Positions 17,959 through 27,436 are shown, counted from the first letter of the stretch. The stretch: 64,000 nt of DNA from Desulfomonile tiedjei DSM 6799 (GCF_000266945.1 NC_018025.1:4902001-4966000), one strand, 5' to 3'. Notes: generated by a model not told the origin, from the letters alone. Numbers and translations are program-made.

Positions 17959-18810
17959 CTATTGATTTGTAGAGCTGAGAAAATTTACCACCTCGGCTTT
18001 GCCTCGTGCGCGGGCCATATCGAGAGCGGTTTTTCCTCCTTTTTCCTTGAGAGTCGGATTTGCTCCGTTCTCCACGAGTAGTTTTACCATATCTATGTCG
18101 CCTTCGTGGGACGCAATCATCAGAGCAGTGCCGCCGGAATTCTCCGTAGCATTGACATCCGCACCACGTTTCAAAAGCAGTTGTGCAATGGGAACCAACC
18201 CGCGTACGGTCGCATGCATAAGCGGAGTAAACCCTTCATCGTCTTTTGCATTCACGTTTGCACCGCTTTCCAGGAGAATGCGAACTGCTTCGGTTTTTCC
18301 CTGCTGACTGGCCCATGTCAGTTCGGTCAACCCCTTCGGTCCTTTGCTATCCACCTGCGCGCCGTGACGGACAAGAACTGCAATCGCCTCAGAATTGCCT
18401 TTTCTTGCGGCTTCGGCAAGTGGAGTCATCCCCTTATTATCCGGCACATTGGGATTTGCCCCGGCAGCAAGAAGCATGGTCGTGAATCCCAAATCCTGGC
18501 GGGATACAGTGTCCAGGAGCGCCGTGATACCCTTGTCGCACTTCGCATTGACGTCAGCCCCGTACTCGAGGAGAAGCGCTGCTGTAGTGGTATCTCCTTT
18601 TGTGGCTGCAGCCATGAGAGCGGTTGCGCCATTTGTCGCTCGAACGTTTACGTCAGCACCCTGCTCCAGGAGGCGCCTGGCTTCGGCGGTCTTTCCGTCC
18701 AGCACAGCTTGTATGAGGACTCTGTCCCTATTTATATAATTTGATAATATTACGCTACCGGAAAGTGCCACAAACCCTAACAATGCAAGGATCCAAAGCT
18801 TTTTCGACAT
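17959..18810 (-). CDS. Ankyrin-repeat protein, membrane-anchored or secreted
   Basis: A 283-residue protein: an N-terminal hydrophobic segment (WILALLGFVALSGSVILSNY, residues 6-25), then seven to eight ankyrin repeats of 33 residues from about residue 32 to the end, with consensus such as GADVNVRATNGATALMAAAT. Ankyrin stacks mediate protein-protein contacts; here the repeats probably face the periplasm. The segment could be an uncleaved anchor, as there is no good AxA site. GGAG lies 7 nt before the start. The gene is monocistronic; the partner is unknown. Confidence 0.93.
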   Translation of the reverse strand: MSKKLWILALLGFVALSGSVILSNYINRDRVLIQAVLDGKTAEARRLLEQGADVNVRATNGATALMAAATKGDTTTAALLLEYGADVNAKCDKGITALLDTVSRQDLGFTTMLLAAGANPNVPDNKGMTPLAEAARKGNSEAIAVLVRHGAQVDSKGPKGLTELTWASQQGKTEAVRILLESGANVNAKDDEGFTPLMHATVRGLVPIAQLLLKRGADVNATENSGGTALMIASHEGDIDMVKLLVENGANPTLKEKGGKTALDMARARGKAEVVNFLSSTNQ

Positions 18811-19145
18811 CTTTTAACTCCACATCGCGTTCTGGAAGGACATTATAGTATGAACTTGCTTGAACAATGGCACAAGTCAAACACGTGGAGTTCTCGACGA
18901 ATATGGGCACTATCGAGGAAAAAATAGGATCGTGAGAAACCCGCGAACGGAAGATAACTTTTAGCTGATCGCACCGGCGATCCCGCCCGTAATTCTCTAT
19001 TCTTTTGCTCAGCTCTTGCACTCTTTTCTTTGAGAGCCTATTCTCATGAGCCAGTTATTGGGGTAACATACACCTGCGCCCCGCGCCATATCCGTATGGC
19101 TACTCCGGATCACCGGCTAAATTCCAGAAAGACAGGAGCATTGCG
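18811..19145. other. Intergenic between divergent genes
   Basis: About 335 bp separating the ankyrin gene and livJ; it should hold both promoters. I see no repeat, RNA or small gene. Confidence 0.35.
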
Positions 19146-20363
19146 ATGCGAAAGATCTCATGGCTCATCGTGTGTGTCGGGCTTGTCATAGGACTTGCGG
19201 CAGGGACAACCCAGGCCGCAGATCCGATTAAAATAGGCATTATCGACTCTTATAGCGGACCGCCCAGCACGTATACCAATGACGTGAAGGACGGTTTCAA
19301 ACTGGCGATAGACCAGATAAATGCAAAGGGCGGTGTGCTTGGTCGGCAAATCACGTTTGTGACACGGGACGACAAATTTAAGGTCGATCTGGGACTCAGC
19401 GCTGCAAAAGAGCTTCTCATGAGAGAAAAGGTAGACCTCTTGATGGGTACTATCAACAGCGCGGTGGCTCTTGCCGTTTCGGATCTGGCCAAGAACGAGA
19501 AGATCCCGTTCCTGGCGACCTATTCGAAGAGCTCCAACATAACGGGGGCAAAGGGTCACAAATATGTGTTTTCCATGAACGAGAACACCGAGATGGCAGG
19601 GAAAGCAGCGGCGGTTGGGTTGGCCAAACTGCCTTATGTTAATTACTGGATCGCCGGGGACGATTATGAATACGGCCATGCCATTGCAGATGGCGTTTGG
19701 AATAACTTGAAGAAGTTGAAACCCGACGTGAAACTTCTGGGCCAATCATGGTGGAAGGTGGGAGAACCGGATTTCACGCCGTACATTACCTCTATGCTGA
19801 ACGCCAAACCCGATGCAGTAATCGTAGCTACCGGCGGAGCGGGATGCGTTCCCTTCCTGAAAGCGGCAAAAGCAACCGGTTTCAACGAGCGTGTTCCCTT
19901 TTTTATGCATACGGCCTCTGAACTTTCCACGCTCAGACCGCTAGGATTGAATGCTCCTGAAGGAGTTATAGGAACCTCCAATTACTTCTTCTATTATCCT
20001 GACACTCCGGAAAACAAGGCTTTTGCACAAGAGTTTGAAAAGGCGTACGGCAGAAAACCTTCTTTTGGAAGCCTCATCGGATGGTTTACAGCTCAGTTCA
20101 TTGCCAAAGCTTATGAGAAGGCGGGAAAAGTGGATCCTGAGAAGTTTGCGGAAGCTCTCTCCGGAATGACGATTGATTCTCCCATCGGAAAGCTCACCGT
20201 AAGAGCAGAGGACAACCAGGTAATGCTCCCGATGTTCATGGGCAGAACCGCGAAAGGCAAGGGTCATGATTTTTTGATCGCTACCGATATCGTGACAATT
20301 CCTGCCGATCAGCTCATGCCCACAGTGGAAGAGATAAAGAAGGCGAGGGAGGCGGGAAAATAA
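19146..20363 (+). CDS. livJ: Branched-chain amino-acid-type ABC transporter, substrate-binding protein
   Basis: A 405-residue periplasmic type I binding protein (Peripla_BP_6). It has a signal peptide ending TTQAA, then DPIKIGIIDSYSGPPSTYTND at the mature N-terminus, QINAKGGVLGRQITFVTRDD, and the SAVALAVSDLAKNEKIPFLA stretch, all typical of LivJ-like proteins. AGGAG lies 6 nt before the start. It heads a livJHMGF operon, although an F4 repeat of about 125 bp separates it from livH. Related systems also carry amides, urea or aromatic acids, so the ligand is uncertain. Confidence 0.95.
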   Translation: MRKISWLIVCVGLVIGLAAGTTQAADPIKIGIIDSYSGPPSTYTNDVKDGFKLAIDQINAKGGVLGRQITFVTRDDKFKVDLGLSAAKELLMREKVDLLMGTINSAVALAVSDLAKNEKIPFLATYSKSSNITGAKGHKYVFSMNENTEMAGKAAAVGLAKLPYVNYWIAGDDYEYGHAIADGVWNNLKKLKPDVKLLGQSWWKVGEPDFTPYITSMLNAKPDAVIVATGGAGCVPFLKAAKATGFNERVPFFMHTASELSTLRPLGLNAPEGVIGTSNYFFYYPDTPENKAFAQEFEKAYGRKPSFGSLIGWFTAQFIAKAYEKAGKVDPEKFAEALSGMTIDSPIGKLTVRAEDNQVMLPMFMGRTAKGKGHDFLIATDIVTIPADQLMPTVEEIKKAREAGK

Positions 20364-20481
20364 AGGATTTCCGGTTCCGGAGTCGTTTCGTTCCAGGATT
20401 GCTTAGAGGTGTTTTTGGACGGAGCTCGGGCATAGGCTAACTCAAGCTTATTTTGTCTTTTGTTCTGGAGGAACAGTTGAT

Positions 20482-20606
20482 AATAGGCCGGCGATTCATC
20501 GCCGGTTACTAGGCAATTATAGCAATTCCTGAGTCCCAGAGGGACGGCTGATACCCGGCAATAAATTACCGGGCTATTTTCTTCCGTCCCTACGGGACGA
20601 GGAGAT
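20482..20606. repeat. Intergenic repeat family F4
   Basis: Contains three nested inverted repeats: GCCGGCGATTCATCGCCGGT, CCCGGCAATAAATTACCGGG, and CAGAGGGACGG facing CCGTCCCTACGGGACG. No ORF. It lies inside the liv operon between livJ and livH and could dampen expression of the permease genes relative to the binding protein. Only one copy in this window. The stretch from 20645 to 20700 after it resembles an F3 end (TTACTGCTTTAAAAACGCAT). Confidence 0.6.
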
Positions 20607-20749
20607 TTGCAGGCAAAGTTTGCATGGGGGTTTGTAGAACCGTTCTTACCAAAAGGTCCCCAAGATCTTACTGCTTTAAAAACGCATTCGCATGGGCCAT
20701 TTCACTGCCGGTATCACTCAGGATAGGGGTTATCGGCAAAGGTCGTAGC

Positions 20750-21646
20750 ATGGAATTTGGTGTCAACATAACTCTTTCTGCGCTTGCGCAACAATTTGTC
20801 GTAGGACTGAGCAGAACTACCATACTGTTTATTGTCTCATCGGGTTTGAGTCTGGTCCTTGGGGTGTTGAGGATTCCAAACCTTGCCCATGGGTCTCTCT
20901 ATATGTTGGGCGCTTTCCTCTGCTATTCCATAGCTGTCTTCCTGGGCGGAGGACCAGTCGGATTCTGGGGGGCAATCGTTCTGGCCCCCTTGGCGGTTGC
21001 GCTGATCAGTCTAGTCATTGAAAGAGGTCTGTTCTGCCATTTGTATGATAGAGAGCACCTGATGCTGCTTCTCTTCACATTCTCATTCACGCTTCTCTTC
21101 CAGGATTTGGTAAAAATCGTTTGGGGTTCTGACTACAGGTCCATTTCTGCACCCGAAGTACTGCAGGGATCTGTGCCTCTTTTGGGAATGCCGTTTCCCA
21201 AGTACAATCTTTTTCTGTTGATCGTGGGACCGATTGTAGCTGTGGGATTATGGTTCCTGATCAACAAAACAAAAATAGGGAAGATTTCACGGGCAGCAGC
21301 CGTGGATCGTGAGATGGTGGCTGCAGTCGGTATCAATGTGAGCTGGGTATTTGCATCGGTGTTTGTTATCGGGTGTTTTCTCGCGGGCCTGGGAGGAGCA
21401 TTGGTGGCACCCACTCAGAATATTACGCAAGGGATGGATCATTCCCTCATTATGGAAGCTTTTCTCATTGTCATCATAGGCGGTCTGGGAAATATCTGGG
21501 GGGCTCTCCTGGGAGCACTCATATTCGGCCTGACGGATTCAATCGGGATTCTCGTTTGGCCGCAATTCGCCATTGTATTTCCGTACATGGCAGTTGTAAT
21601 CGTGTTGCTCTTTCGGCCCAAGGGGCTGCTTAAAGCAACCTGGTGA
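20750..21646 (+). CDS. livH: Branched-chain amino-acid ABC transporter permease LivH
   Basis: A 298-residue inner-membrane permease of the LivH type: GLSLVLGVLRIPNLAHGSLYMLGAF near the N-terminus and GLGGALVAPTQNITQGMD plus GGLGNIWGALLGALIFG, the coupling-loop region, near the end. About eight transmembrane segments. The start is taken at ATG 20750 (AAAGG 8 nt upstream); upstream codons run through repeat-derived sequence and would add a non-homologous 42 residues. The stop overlaps the GTG of livM. Confidence 0.95.
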   Translation: MEFGVNITLSALAQQFVVGLSRTTILFIVSSGLSLVLGVLRIPNLAHGSLYMLGAFLCYSIAVFLGGGPVGFWGAIVLAPLAVALISLVIERGLFCHLYDREHLMLLLFTFSFTLLFQDLVKIVWGSDYRSISAPEVLQGSVPLLGMPFPKYNLFLLIVGPIVAVGLWFLINKTKIGKISRAAAVDREMVAAVGINVSWVFASVFVIGCFLAGLGGALVAPTQNITQGMDHSLIMEAFLIVIIGGLGNIWGALLGALIFGLTDSIGILVWPQFAIVFPYMAVVIVLLFRPKGLLKATW

Positions 21647-22611
21647 GGAAAATTGTGCTGAACGAATCCACACATGGAAGAATGCTCGTGTTCGGTCTGG
21701 TCTTGGGGATCGTTCTCGTGCTCTCGCCGTATTTTCTGTCCAGGTATGACGTTTATTTTCTGGCATTGATTCTGGTAACCGGATTGCTGGCCACGAGCCT
21801 GAATCTCGTGCTTGGCTTCGGGGGCATGTACCAGTTCCATCATGCCGTGTTCTACGGAGTCGGAGCATATTCCGTCGCGCTGATAATCACCAAGACCGAT
21901 CTTCCCGCGTTCGTGGGGTTTATTGCAGGTCCCATCGTTGCCGCGATTCTTGCAGTGATTATGGGGCTCATCTGTGTACGGTTATCCAAGCTTTACTTTG
22001 GCATGCTTCAGTTGTCCCTGGGGTCTCTGGTCTGGGCATTGGTTTTCAGATGGTATTCTTTTACTGGTGGTGATGATGGGATTCACGGTATTCCGTTGCC
22101 GTCGATAATCTCAACCGATAATGGATCGTATTATCTGACACTTGCAGTGACTTTGGTCTGCATGGCCCTGATGTACATCATACTGAATTCGCCGTTCGGG
22201 AGAGTTTTCCAGGCCATACGTGACAATCCGGAAAGAAGCGAGAGCATAGGCATAAATGTGCATCTCCATCAACTGGTCGGCCAGGCCGTAGCGGGGTTTT
22301 TCGCAGGGGTAGCCGGAGTTCTCTTTGTAGCAGTTGAGAAGTCCGTATTTCCCGATCTGCTGTTCTGGAGCCGATCGCTCGAAATATTGATCATGTGCCT
22401 TCTCGGAGGCTGGTTCACCTTCTTGGGACCCATGCTGGGGGCGGCGATAATCGTTAGTCTCAGGATCGTCTTAAGCGCCCATACGGAATATTGGACTTCT
22501 ATCCTGGCCGTTATTCTGATGCTTCTCATCTATTTTCTGCCCGAAGGCGTGCTCGGGTATTTTCAAGAGATTGCAAAGCGACGCCAGACGAGTCGTCAGA
22601 CTGGAGCATAA
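21643..22611 (+). CDS. livM: Branched-chain amino-acid ABC transporter permease LivM
   Basis: A 322-residue permease of the LivM type, with about nine to ten membrane segments. Conserved stretches are LLATSLNLVLGFGGMYQFHHAVFYGVGAY, DDGIHGIPLP, and FGRVFQAIRDNPERSESIGINV, the cytoplasmic coupling helix region (each is quoted in part). It starts with GTG overlapping the livH stop by 4 nt and ends one base before livG, indicating translational coupling. Length is normal. Confidence 0.95.
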   Translation: MRKIVLNESTHGRMLVFGLVLGIVLVLSPYFLSRYDVYFLALILVTGLLATSLNLVLGFGGMYQFHHAVFYGVGAYSVALIITKTDLPAFVGFIAGPIVAAILAVIMGLICVRLSKLYFGMLQLSLGSLVWALVFRWYSFTGGDDGIHGIPLPSIISTDNGSYYLTLAVTLVCMALMYIILNSPFGRVFQAIRDNPERSESIGINVHLHQLVGQAVAGFFAGVAGVLFVAVEKSVFPDLLFWSRSLEILIMCLLGGWFTFLGPMLGAAIIVSLRIVLSAHTEYWTSILAVILMLLIYFLPEGVLGYFQEIAKRRQTSRQTGA

Positions 22612-23349
22612 ATGCTGAGCGTCACAAATCTGGAAAAAACGTTCGATCGGTTTGTTGCGGTAAACGATGCTAATCTGGATGTGCAGAAAGGCGAAATCGT
22701 AGCGGTTATCGGACCGAACGGCGCAGGGAAAAGCACGCTTTTCAAGCTGATAACAGGTCATCTGAAGCCTGATAAAGGCCGGGTGATTTTCAAAGGCGAG
22801 GACATCGCCGGACTCTCTGCTCACGAAATATGCAATAAAGGAATCAGCCTTTCTTTTCAGATAGTAAATATCTTTCACAGGCTCACGGTTTTCGAAAACG
22901 TTCAAGCAGCAGTTCTTTCCCGCCAAAAGAGGACTTTCAACCTGTTCTCCCAGGCTGCGAAGCTTGCAGTCCGGGAAACTATGGAAATCCTGGAGAGTGT
23001 GAATCTTGGGGGATCGGCCAAAAGGGTTAGCGGATCTCTGTCCCATGGCGAGCAAAAGGTGTTGGAAATAGCTGTTGCGCTGGGTAACGACCCCGAGTTG
23101 CTCATACTTGACGAGCCGACGGCAGGGATGTCACCGGAAGAGACCTTCGCAACCATAGCCCTGATTAACAAACTCACTTCTGAATTGGGACTGACCATTC
23201 TCTTTTGCGAACACGATATGGAGCTGGTCTTTTCTATTGCCAACAGGATCATGGTAATGCACCAGGGAGTATCAATTGCTCAGGCCGCACCTGATGAGAT
23301 AAGACAAAACAAGCAGGTACAAGAGGCCTATCTCGGAGGGCACGAGTAA
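22612..23349 (+). CDS. livG: Branched-chain amino-acid ABC transporter ATP-binding protein LivG
   Basis: A 245-residue ATPase. Walker A GPNGAGKST (residues ~37-45), signature motif LSHGEQKVLEIA (an SHGEQ variant usual for LivG), Walker B LLILDEPTAGM and switch His in LFCEHDMELV. The start ATG follows immediately after the livM stop; the stop TAA shares its last base with the livF start. It pairs with LivF as the heterodimeric motor of the transporter. Confidence 0.95.
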   Translation: MLSVTNLEKTFDRFVAVNDANLDVQKGEIVAVIGPNGAGKSTLFKLITGHLKPDKGRVIFKGEDIAGLSAHEICNKGISLSFQIVNIFHRLTVFENVQAAVLSRQKRTFNLFSQAAKLAVRETMEILESVNLGGSAKRVSGSLSHGEQKVLEIAVALGNDPELLILDEPTAGMSPEETFATIALINKLTSELGLTILFCEHDMELVFSIANRIMVMHQGVSIAQAAPDEIRQNKQVQEAYLGGHE

Positions 23350-24047
23350 TGCTCGAGCTCAAGGAAATCCACACCTACTACGGCTTGAGTCACATCCTTT
23401 TCGGTGTGTCTCTTTATGTAGCCAAAGGAGAAATCGTCTCTATCCTGGGACGAAACGGTGCAGGAAAAAGCACCATTATGAAAAGCGTGATGGGTTTGAC
23501 TCCGCCACGTGCCGGCTCGGTCATATTCCAGGGTGACGACATCACGGGAATGAAGCCGCACCTGGTAGCCAGAAAAGGGGTCGGATTCGTCCCTGACGAC
23601 CGGCGAGTATTCGCCGATCTTACGGTAGGTGAAAATCTGGAAATCTCGGAACGTAATACCGAAGGACAAAACCCCTGGAACAAGAAGCGTGCGTACGATT
23701 TTTTTCCGCCTCTCCGACGCCTGGACAACAGGAAAGCCGGATTCCTGAGTGGTGGGGAACAACAGATGCTGACCATCGCACGAGCATTAATGACGAATCC
23801 CGAGTTCCTGCTCCTTGACGAACCCACCGAAGGACTCGCTCCTCTCATCGTGGCCATGCTCGAGGAGCAAATTGTTGCGCTGAAGCAATCCGGGCTTACG
23901 GTGCTCCTTGCGGAACAGAACCAGCGAACCGCTCTCAAATTAAGCGATAGAGGCTATATCATCGATAACGGCGCTATCAAGTATCACGGGAGCATCGAAG
24001 AATTGAGGGCTGACGAGGAAATACGACGAAAATATCTCCTGGTATGA
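23349..24047 (+). CDS. livF: Branched-chain amino-acid ABC transporter ATP-binding protein LivF
   Basis: A 232-residue ATPase. Walker A GRNGAGKST (~36-44), signature LSGGEQQMLTIA, Walker B FLLLDEPTEGLAP, and AEQN, the LivF-specific replacement of the switch His context. The start overlaps the livG stop by one base. It is the last gene of the operon; no clear hairpin terminator is seen in the 390 bp that follow. Confidence 0.95.
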   Translation: MLELKEIHTYYGLSHILFGVSLYVAKGEIVSILGRNGAGKSTIMKSVMGLTPPRAGSVIFQGDDITGMKPHLVARKGVGFVPDDRRVFADLTVGENLEISERNTEGQNPWNKKRAYDFFPPLRRLDNRKAGFLSGGEQQMLTIARALMTNPEFLLLDEPTEGLAPLIVAMLEEQIVALKQSGLTVLLAEQNQRTALKLSDRGYIIDNGAIKYHGSIEELRADEEIRRKYLLV

Positions 24048-24434
24048 TTGGCACTGTTGTTTCAATAATTTGTCACTATCGTGAATTTGCCGAATTGATT
24101 CAACGGATTTTTCGGCAAGTCCTTTCAAAGCGGCAAAACTGAGAGCCCTTCTACAGAGAATTTACGTCCTCATAGTAAAGCAACCCAGAATCAGATGGAA
24201 TTTCCTGGAATAGGCCTGGCACATCATAAACATGGACCCAGTCTTAGGAAAAAGCATCTATGTGGTAACAAGTTGGTGTCATGTCCTCCGTCAAATCGTG
24301 CATGAGTACCATTTTGCATTCATGAGAGACGTGTCAAAAAACTAGTTCGACATACAGTCTAGATACGCCCTTGAAATTTTCTTGGAAGCGCGTAAAATCA
24401 TACACACGCTGTTATCAGCGATTGACTGACAGAC
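24048..24434. other. Intergenic, nothing recognised
   Basis: About 390 bp between livF and the membrane-protein/nuclease cassette. AT content rises toward the right. It should hold a liv terminator and the cassette promoter, but I see no clear hairpin or repeat. Confidence 0.35.
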
Positions 24435-24848
24435 ATGACCTGGTGGAAAGAGATGAAGCTGTTGCGATGGGCATTATTCACAGTTATTGCGTCCTTACTA
24501 CCCATCTGTTTCAATTTAATTTACTTGCGGCTTTCCAAAGTGGCCCCTACATTGGAACTCTTGATGTCTCGCGGAGAGTTGCTACTCGTTATAACGGCTA
24601 TAACAGCAACGGCTGCTGGTGAATTGATACCTACGAGTGACAAACTGGCTAAAACAAAAATGATAGTTTTGGCTGCTTGTTCTTTGGTCACTCTTTTGTC
24701 TTCCGTTGGATTCGCATTTGTCTCAACCACAATAGCTGTTCAGCGCGATATTGATTCAGCTTTTGTACTAAATGCTTCTGGTGGCCTCTTTTTAGCCGCA
24801 CTTCTGGCTGGTGGAGGTTCTATTTTGTTGAGTGGAGACTCAAAATGA
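24435..24848 (+). CDS. Hypothetical four-helix membrane protein (cassette gene 1)
   Basis: A 137-residue hydrophobic protein of unknown family, with four predicted transmembrane helices: LFTVIASLLPICFNLIYL, LLLVITAITATAAGEL, MIVLAACSLVTLLSSVGFAF and ASGGLFLAALLAGGGSILLS. No catalytic motif. The last codons overlap the next gene (ATGATG). Codon use and AT content differ from the flanking liv operon and suggest acquisition. It is the first of three co-oriented genes, the third being nuclease-like; small membrane proteins beside nucleases occur in phage-defence cassettes, but the role here is inference. Confidence 0.6.
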   Translation: MTWWKEMKLLRWALFTVIASLLPICFNLIYLRLSKVAPTLELLMSRGELLLVITAITATAAGELIPTSDKLAKTKMIVLAACSLVTLLSSVGFAFVSTTIAVQRDIDSAFVLNASGGLFLAALLAGGGSILLSGDSK

Positions 24849-25153
24849 TGATCGAAGAAGTGGTGTACATACTTGTTGGCGCAAGCATCATTTTGTCAGG
24901 TATTAGTTTCGTATTGGCGCTGAAAGTCCGGTTAGGGCGACGATTGCGTGATGCGTCAGATAAAAGCAAAAGCCAACTAGACAACCAGACGAATCGTTCG
25001 TTGATAGGCCGTGTCAGCGTAATAGGCATGAAGTCGCAGTGGACGGTGCAATCTTCACTTAGTCTCCAGACGGACGAATTTGTCAGTGCCCTCGAGAAAG
25101 AGGGCCGATTCGGGAATGCTTGCCTTCCGAACACATGTTGCCCCAGACCCTAG
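24845..25153 (+). CDS. Hypothetical membrane-anchored protein (cassette gene 2)
   Basis: A 102-residue protein with one N-terminal transmembrane helix (VVYILVGASIILSGISFVLAL), a basic region just after it (KVRLGRRLRD, so this side is probably cytoplasmic) and a soluble C-terminal tail with a Cys cluster (NACLPNTCCPRP). It overlaps the preceding gene by 4 nt. No family is recognised. The following gene starts 57 nt downstream on the same strand. Confidence 0.55.
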   Translation: MMIEEVVYILVGASIILSGISFVLALKVRLGRRLRDASDKSKSQLDNQTNRSLIGRVSVIGMKSQWTVQSSLSLQTDEFVSALEKEGRFGNACLPNTCCPRP

Positions 25154-25210
25154 AATAGGGACAGCATAGGGAAAGAAGCGTCCCTCATTCCGGTTCAGGA
25201 AGGTGCGCGA

Positions 25211-26128
25211 ATGGATGCAGATTTATATTCACAGGCAATAGAATATGAGCAACTGACTCAGGCGGTGTACCAAGCAATATGGAAGACCAAAGATATAGGC
25301 AACATAACTGTAACTAGAAACGGGAGATTCAAAGGAAGATCGGGTGTCGAACATCAAATTGATGTATTCTGGAAGTACGAGAAAGACGAGCAGATCCAGA
25401 CCATTATAATTGAATGCAAGAATTACTCGTCCAATCTCACTTTGGAAAAGGTCCGAAACTTTTTTGGTGTATTAAAAGATCTTGAAAACACTCCAGAGGT
25501 TGGTTCCGTCAGAGGTTTGCTAGTCACCAAAGTGGGATACCAGAGCGGGACAGCCGATTTTGCGAAGTTCTACGGTATTGGATTAAAATTGTTAAGAAAG
25601 CCTATCGAAGCCGATTGGAAGGAGAGAATAAAGAATCTTCATTTTGAAATTGTAGCGAAGAGCCTAGTGAGCACTCCCGAGCATCCTATTGAGTTGAAAT
25701 TATTCCTACGAGCCTCTACTAAAGAGCAAGCAGCTAGATTGCAAGCTACTGAAGCCGAAGGTAAATTGAAAATTCCTCTAGGACCGAATCTGAAATTCTT
25801 GGATCTGAATGGCGAAGAGTGCACTGATGAAATTGGTTGGTGGTTGCCACAGGCGTTGAATTGCTTGGATAAAGAGGAGGGAGTTCTCTATGAAGAGGCA
25901 ATAAAGATGGGAGATCTTTACATCCGTTTGGATTTGGGGGGACCCGAACCGGAACTCGTAGAAGTAATTGGCCTCGTCGCGAAATATTACGTGGAAACCA
26001 TCGCTTTCAGCGAGACTATTATTCACGGTCAGGAAATAGTGGAAGCAATTTTGAAAGATCATTTTACAGACGACGTTGAATTCGTAAAGTACCGCAATGA
26101 CGAAACTTTATTTCACAATCCCGGGTAA
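25211..26128 (+). CDS. PD-(D/E)XK nuclease-like protein (cassette gene 3)
   Basis: A 305-residue protein whose first third resembles restriction-endonuclease-like (Mrr/PD-(D/E)XK) domains: GRSGVEHQIDVFW supplies the Asp, and TIIIECKNYSSNL the ExK, 25 residues later, followed by KVRNFFGVLKDL and VRGLLVTKVGYQSGTADFAK, the helix-strand part that normally completes the fold. The C-terminal two thirds has no recognised domain. The start is ATG 25211; AGGAAGG lies 9 nt upstream. It follows two membrane-protein genes. A nuclease acting on invading DNA is a reasonable hypothesis; other uses of the fold cannot be excluded. Confidence 0.72.
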   Translation: MDADLYSQAIEYEQLTQAVYQAIWKTKDIGNITVTRNGRFKGRSGVEHQIDVFWKYEKDEQIQTIIIECKNYSSNLTLEKVRNFFGVLKDLENTPEVGSVRGLLVTKVGYQSGTADFAKFYGIGLKLLRKPIEADWKERIKNLHFEIVAKSLVSTPEHPIELKLFLRASTKEQAARLQATEAEGKLKIPLGPNLKFLDLNGEECTDEIGWWLPQALNCLDKEEGVLYEEAIKMGDLYIRLDLGGPEPELVEVIGLVAKYYVETIAFSETIIHGQEIVEAILKDHFTDDVEFVKYRNDETLFHNPG

Positions 26129-26207
26129 TTTCAGTTGACCTAATAGCCACCATCCATTTACCTACTGGATTTCCTAAATCCTGCTAAGCTCTTGACCGTC
26201 CTTTTTC

Positions 26208-27332
26208 TTACGGCGTACGGTACTGTATTCGGTACACCACTCCGGCACTATCGTCGGAAACCAGGAGCGCACCATCAGGCATCACGAGCACATCAACGGG
26301 TCGTCCCCATTCAGTTTGTCCCTGGAGCCAACCTTCTGCGAATACCTCGTATTTGAGATCTTTCCCCTGCCCCCTGGCTAAGGTGATCCGATATCCGATT
26401 TTCTTGCTTCTATTCCAGGACCCATGTTCCGCTATGAAGATTTGGTCTCTGTATTCCTGAGGGAACGAATTGCCCGTGTAGAAACGCATACCCAGAGCAG
26501 CTACGTGCGGACCGAGCAGCAGTCTTGGTGCAACGAATTCTTTGCAGGATCGTGCTCGTCCGAACTCGGGGTCTGGAATTGTACCGCCGTGACAATAGGG
26601 GAACCCGAAGTGCAGACCTTTTTCAGGGGCGGAATTCAGCTCGTCCGGAGGTACATTGTCCCCCATCCAGTCCCTTCCGTTATCCGTGAACCAGAGTTCT
26701 TTCGTAACAGGATGCCAGTCGAATCCCACGGTATTACGTATCCCATGAGCAAAGATTTCAAGTTGAGATCCATCGGGGTTCATCCTCATGATGGAAGCGA
26801 AACGCTTGTCTTCGGGATTGCAGATATTACAGGGGGCACCTACCGGAACATACAGCTTTCCATCCGGGCCGAAAGCTATGAACTTCCATCCGTGGGTTTC
26901 TTCTGAAGGAAAGCTGTCGTTTATCACCACCGGTTGGGGGAAGTTTCGCAGCCGCGAATCGATGTCATCGAATCGGAGAATTCTGTTAATCTCAGACACA
27001 TACAAAGCATTGTCGCGAACTGCCACGCCATTTGGTGAATGCAGGCCTTTGGCAACCGTGATTACCTCTCCCGCCCTGGTGGGATCGGGACCAGCCAGGA
27101 GGGCATACACTTTTCCTTCATCTCGGGTGCCGACAAATACGATTCCGCCGAGTCCGAGCGTCAGCGAGCGTGCTCCGGGAACCTTTTCCGCATAGACACC
27201 GATAGTGAACCCCGGAGGTAGTTTGATCTTATCGAGATGAAGCTTCTGTGCGATACAGGACTCTCCGTGAGATCCCGAGAAAACTGAAATCATAGCGAAG
27301 AAGCACAATAATTTCATGACACATCGGAACAC
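26208..27332 (-). CDS. PQQ-dependent sugar (glucose/sorbosone) dehydrogenase family, exported
   Basis: A 374-residue six-bladed beta-propeller of the soluble aldose sugar dehydrogenase/sorbosone dehydrogenase family, periplasmic and normally PQQ-linked. Visible hallmarks: LPPGFTIGVYAEKVPGARSL, GPDGKLYVPVGAPCNIC, IRNTVGFDWHPVTKELWFTDNG (quoted in part) and HGSWNRSKKIGY. A hydrophobic N-terminus (LLCFFAMISVFSGSHG) is the signal peptide. The start is taken at GTG 27332, 6 nt after GAGGGA; ATG 27317 is the alternative. No PQQ synthesis genes lie in the window, and the activity may be different. It is probably monocistronic. Confidence 0.88.
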   Translation of the reverse strand: MFRCVMKLLCFFAMISVFSGSHGESCIAQKLHLDKIKLPPGFTIGVYAEKVPGARSLTLGLGGIVFVGTRDEGKVYALLAGPDPTRAGEVITVAKGLHSPNGVAVRDNALYVSEINRILRFDDIDSRLRNFPQPVVINDSFPSEETHGWKFIAFGPDGKLYVPVGAPCNICNPEDKRFASIMRMNPDGSQLEIFAHGIRNTVGFDWHPVTKELWFTDNGRDWMGDNVPPDELNSAPEKGLHFGFPYCHGGTIPDPEFGRARSCKEFVAPRLLLGPHVAALGMRFYTGNSFPQEYRDQIFIAEHGSWNRSKKIGYRITLARGQGKDLKYEVFAEGWLQGQTEWGRPVDVLVMPDGALLVSDDSAGVVYRIQYRTP

Positions 27333-27436
27333 GTGTATTCCCTCCCCCACTGCAGTTCATTCCATACAGTATACGACAATTCACAACTCAGAAAGGCGGA
27401 AAGATCGGGAAAACACCTCCTGGAAGAAGCCGCTTT

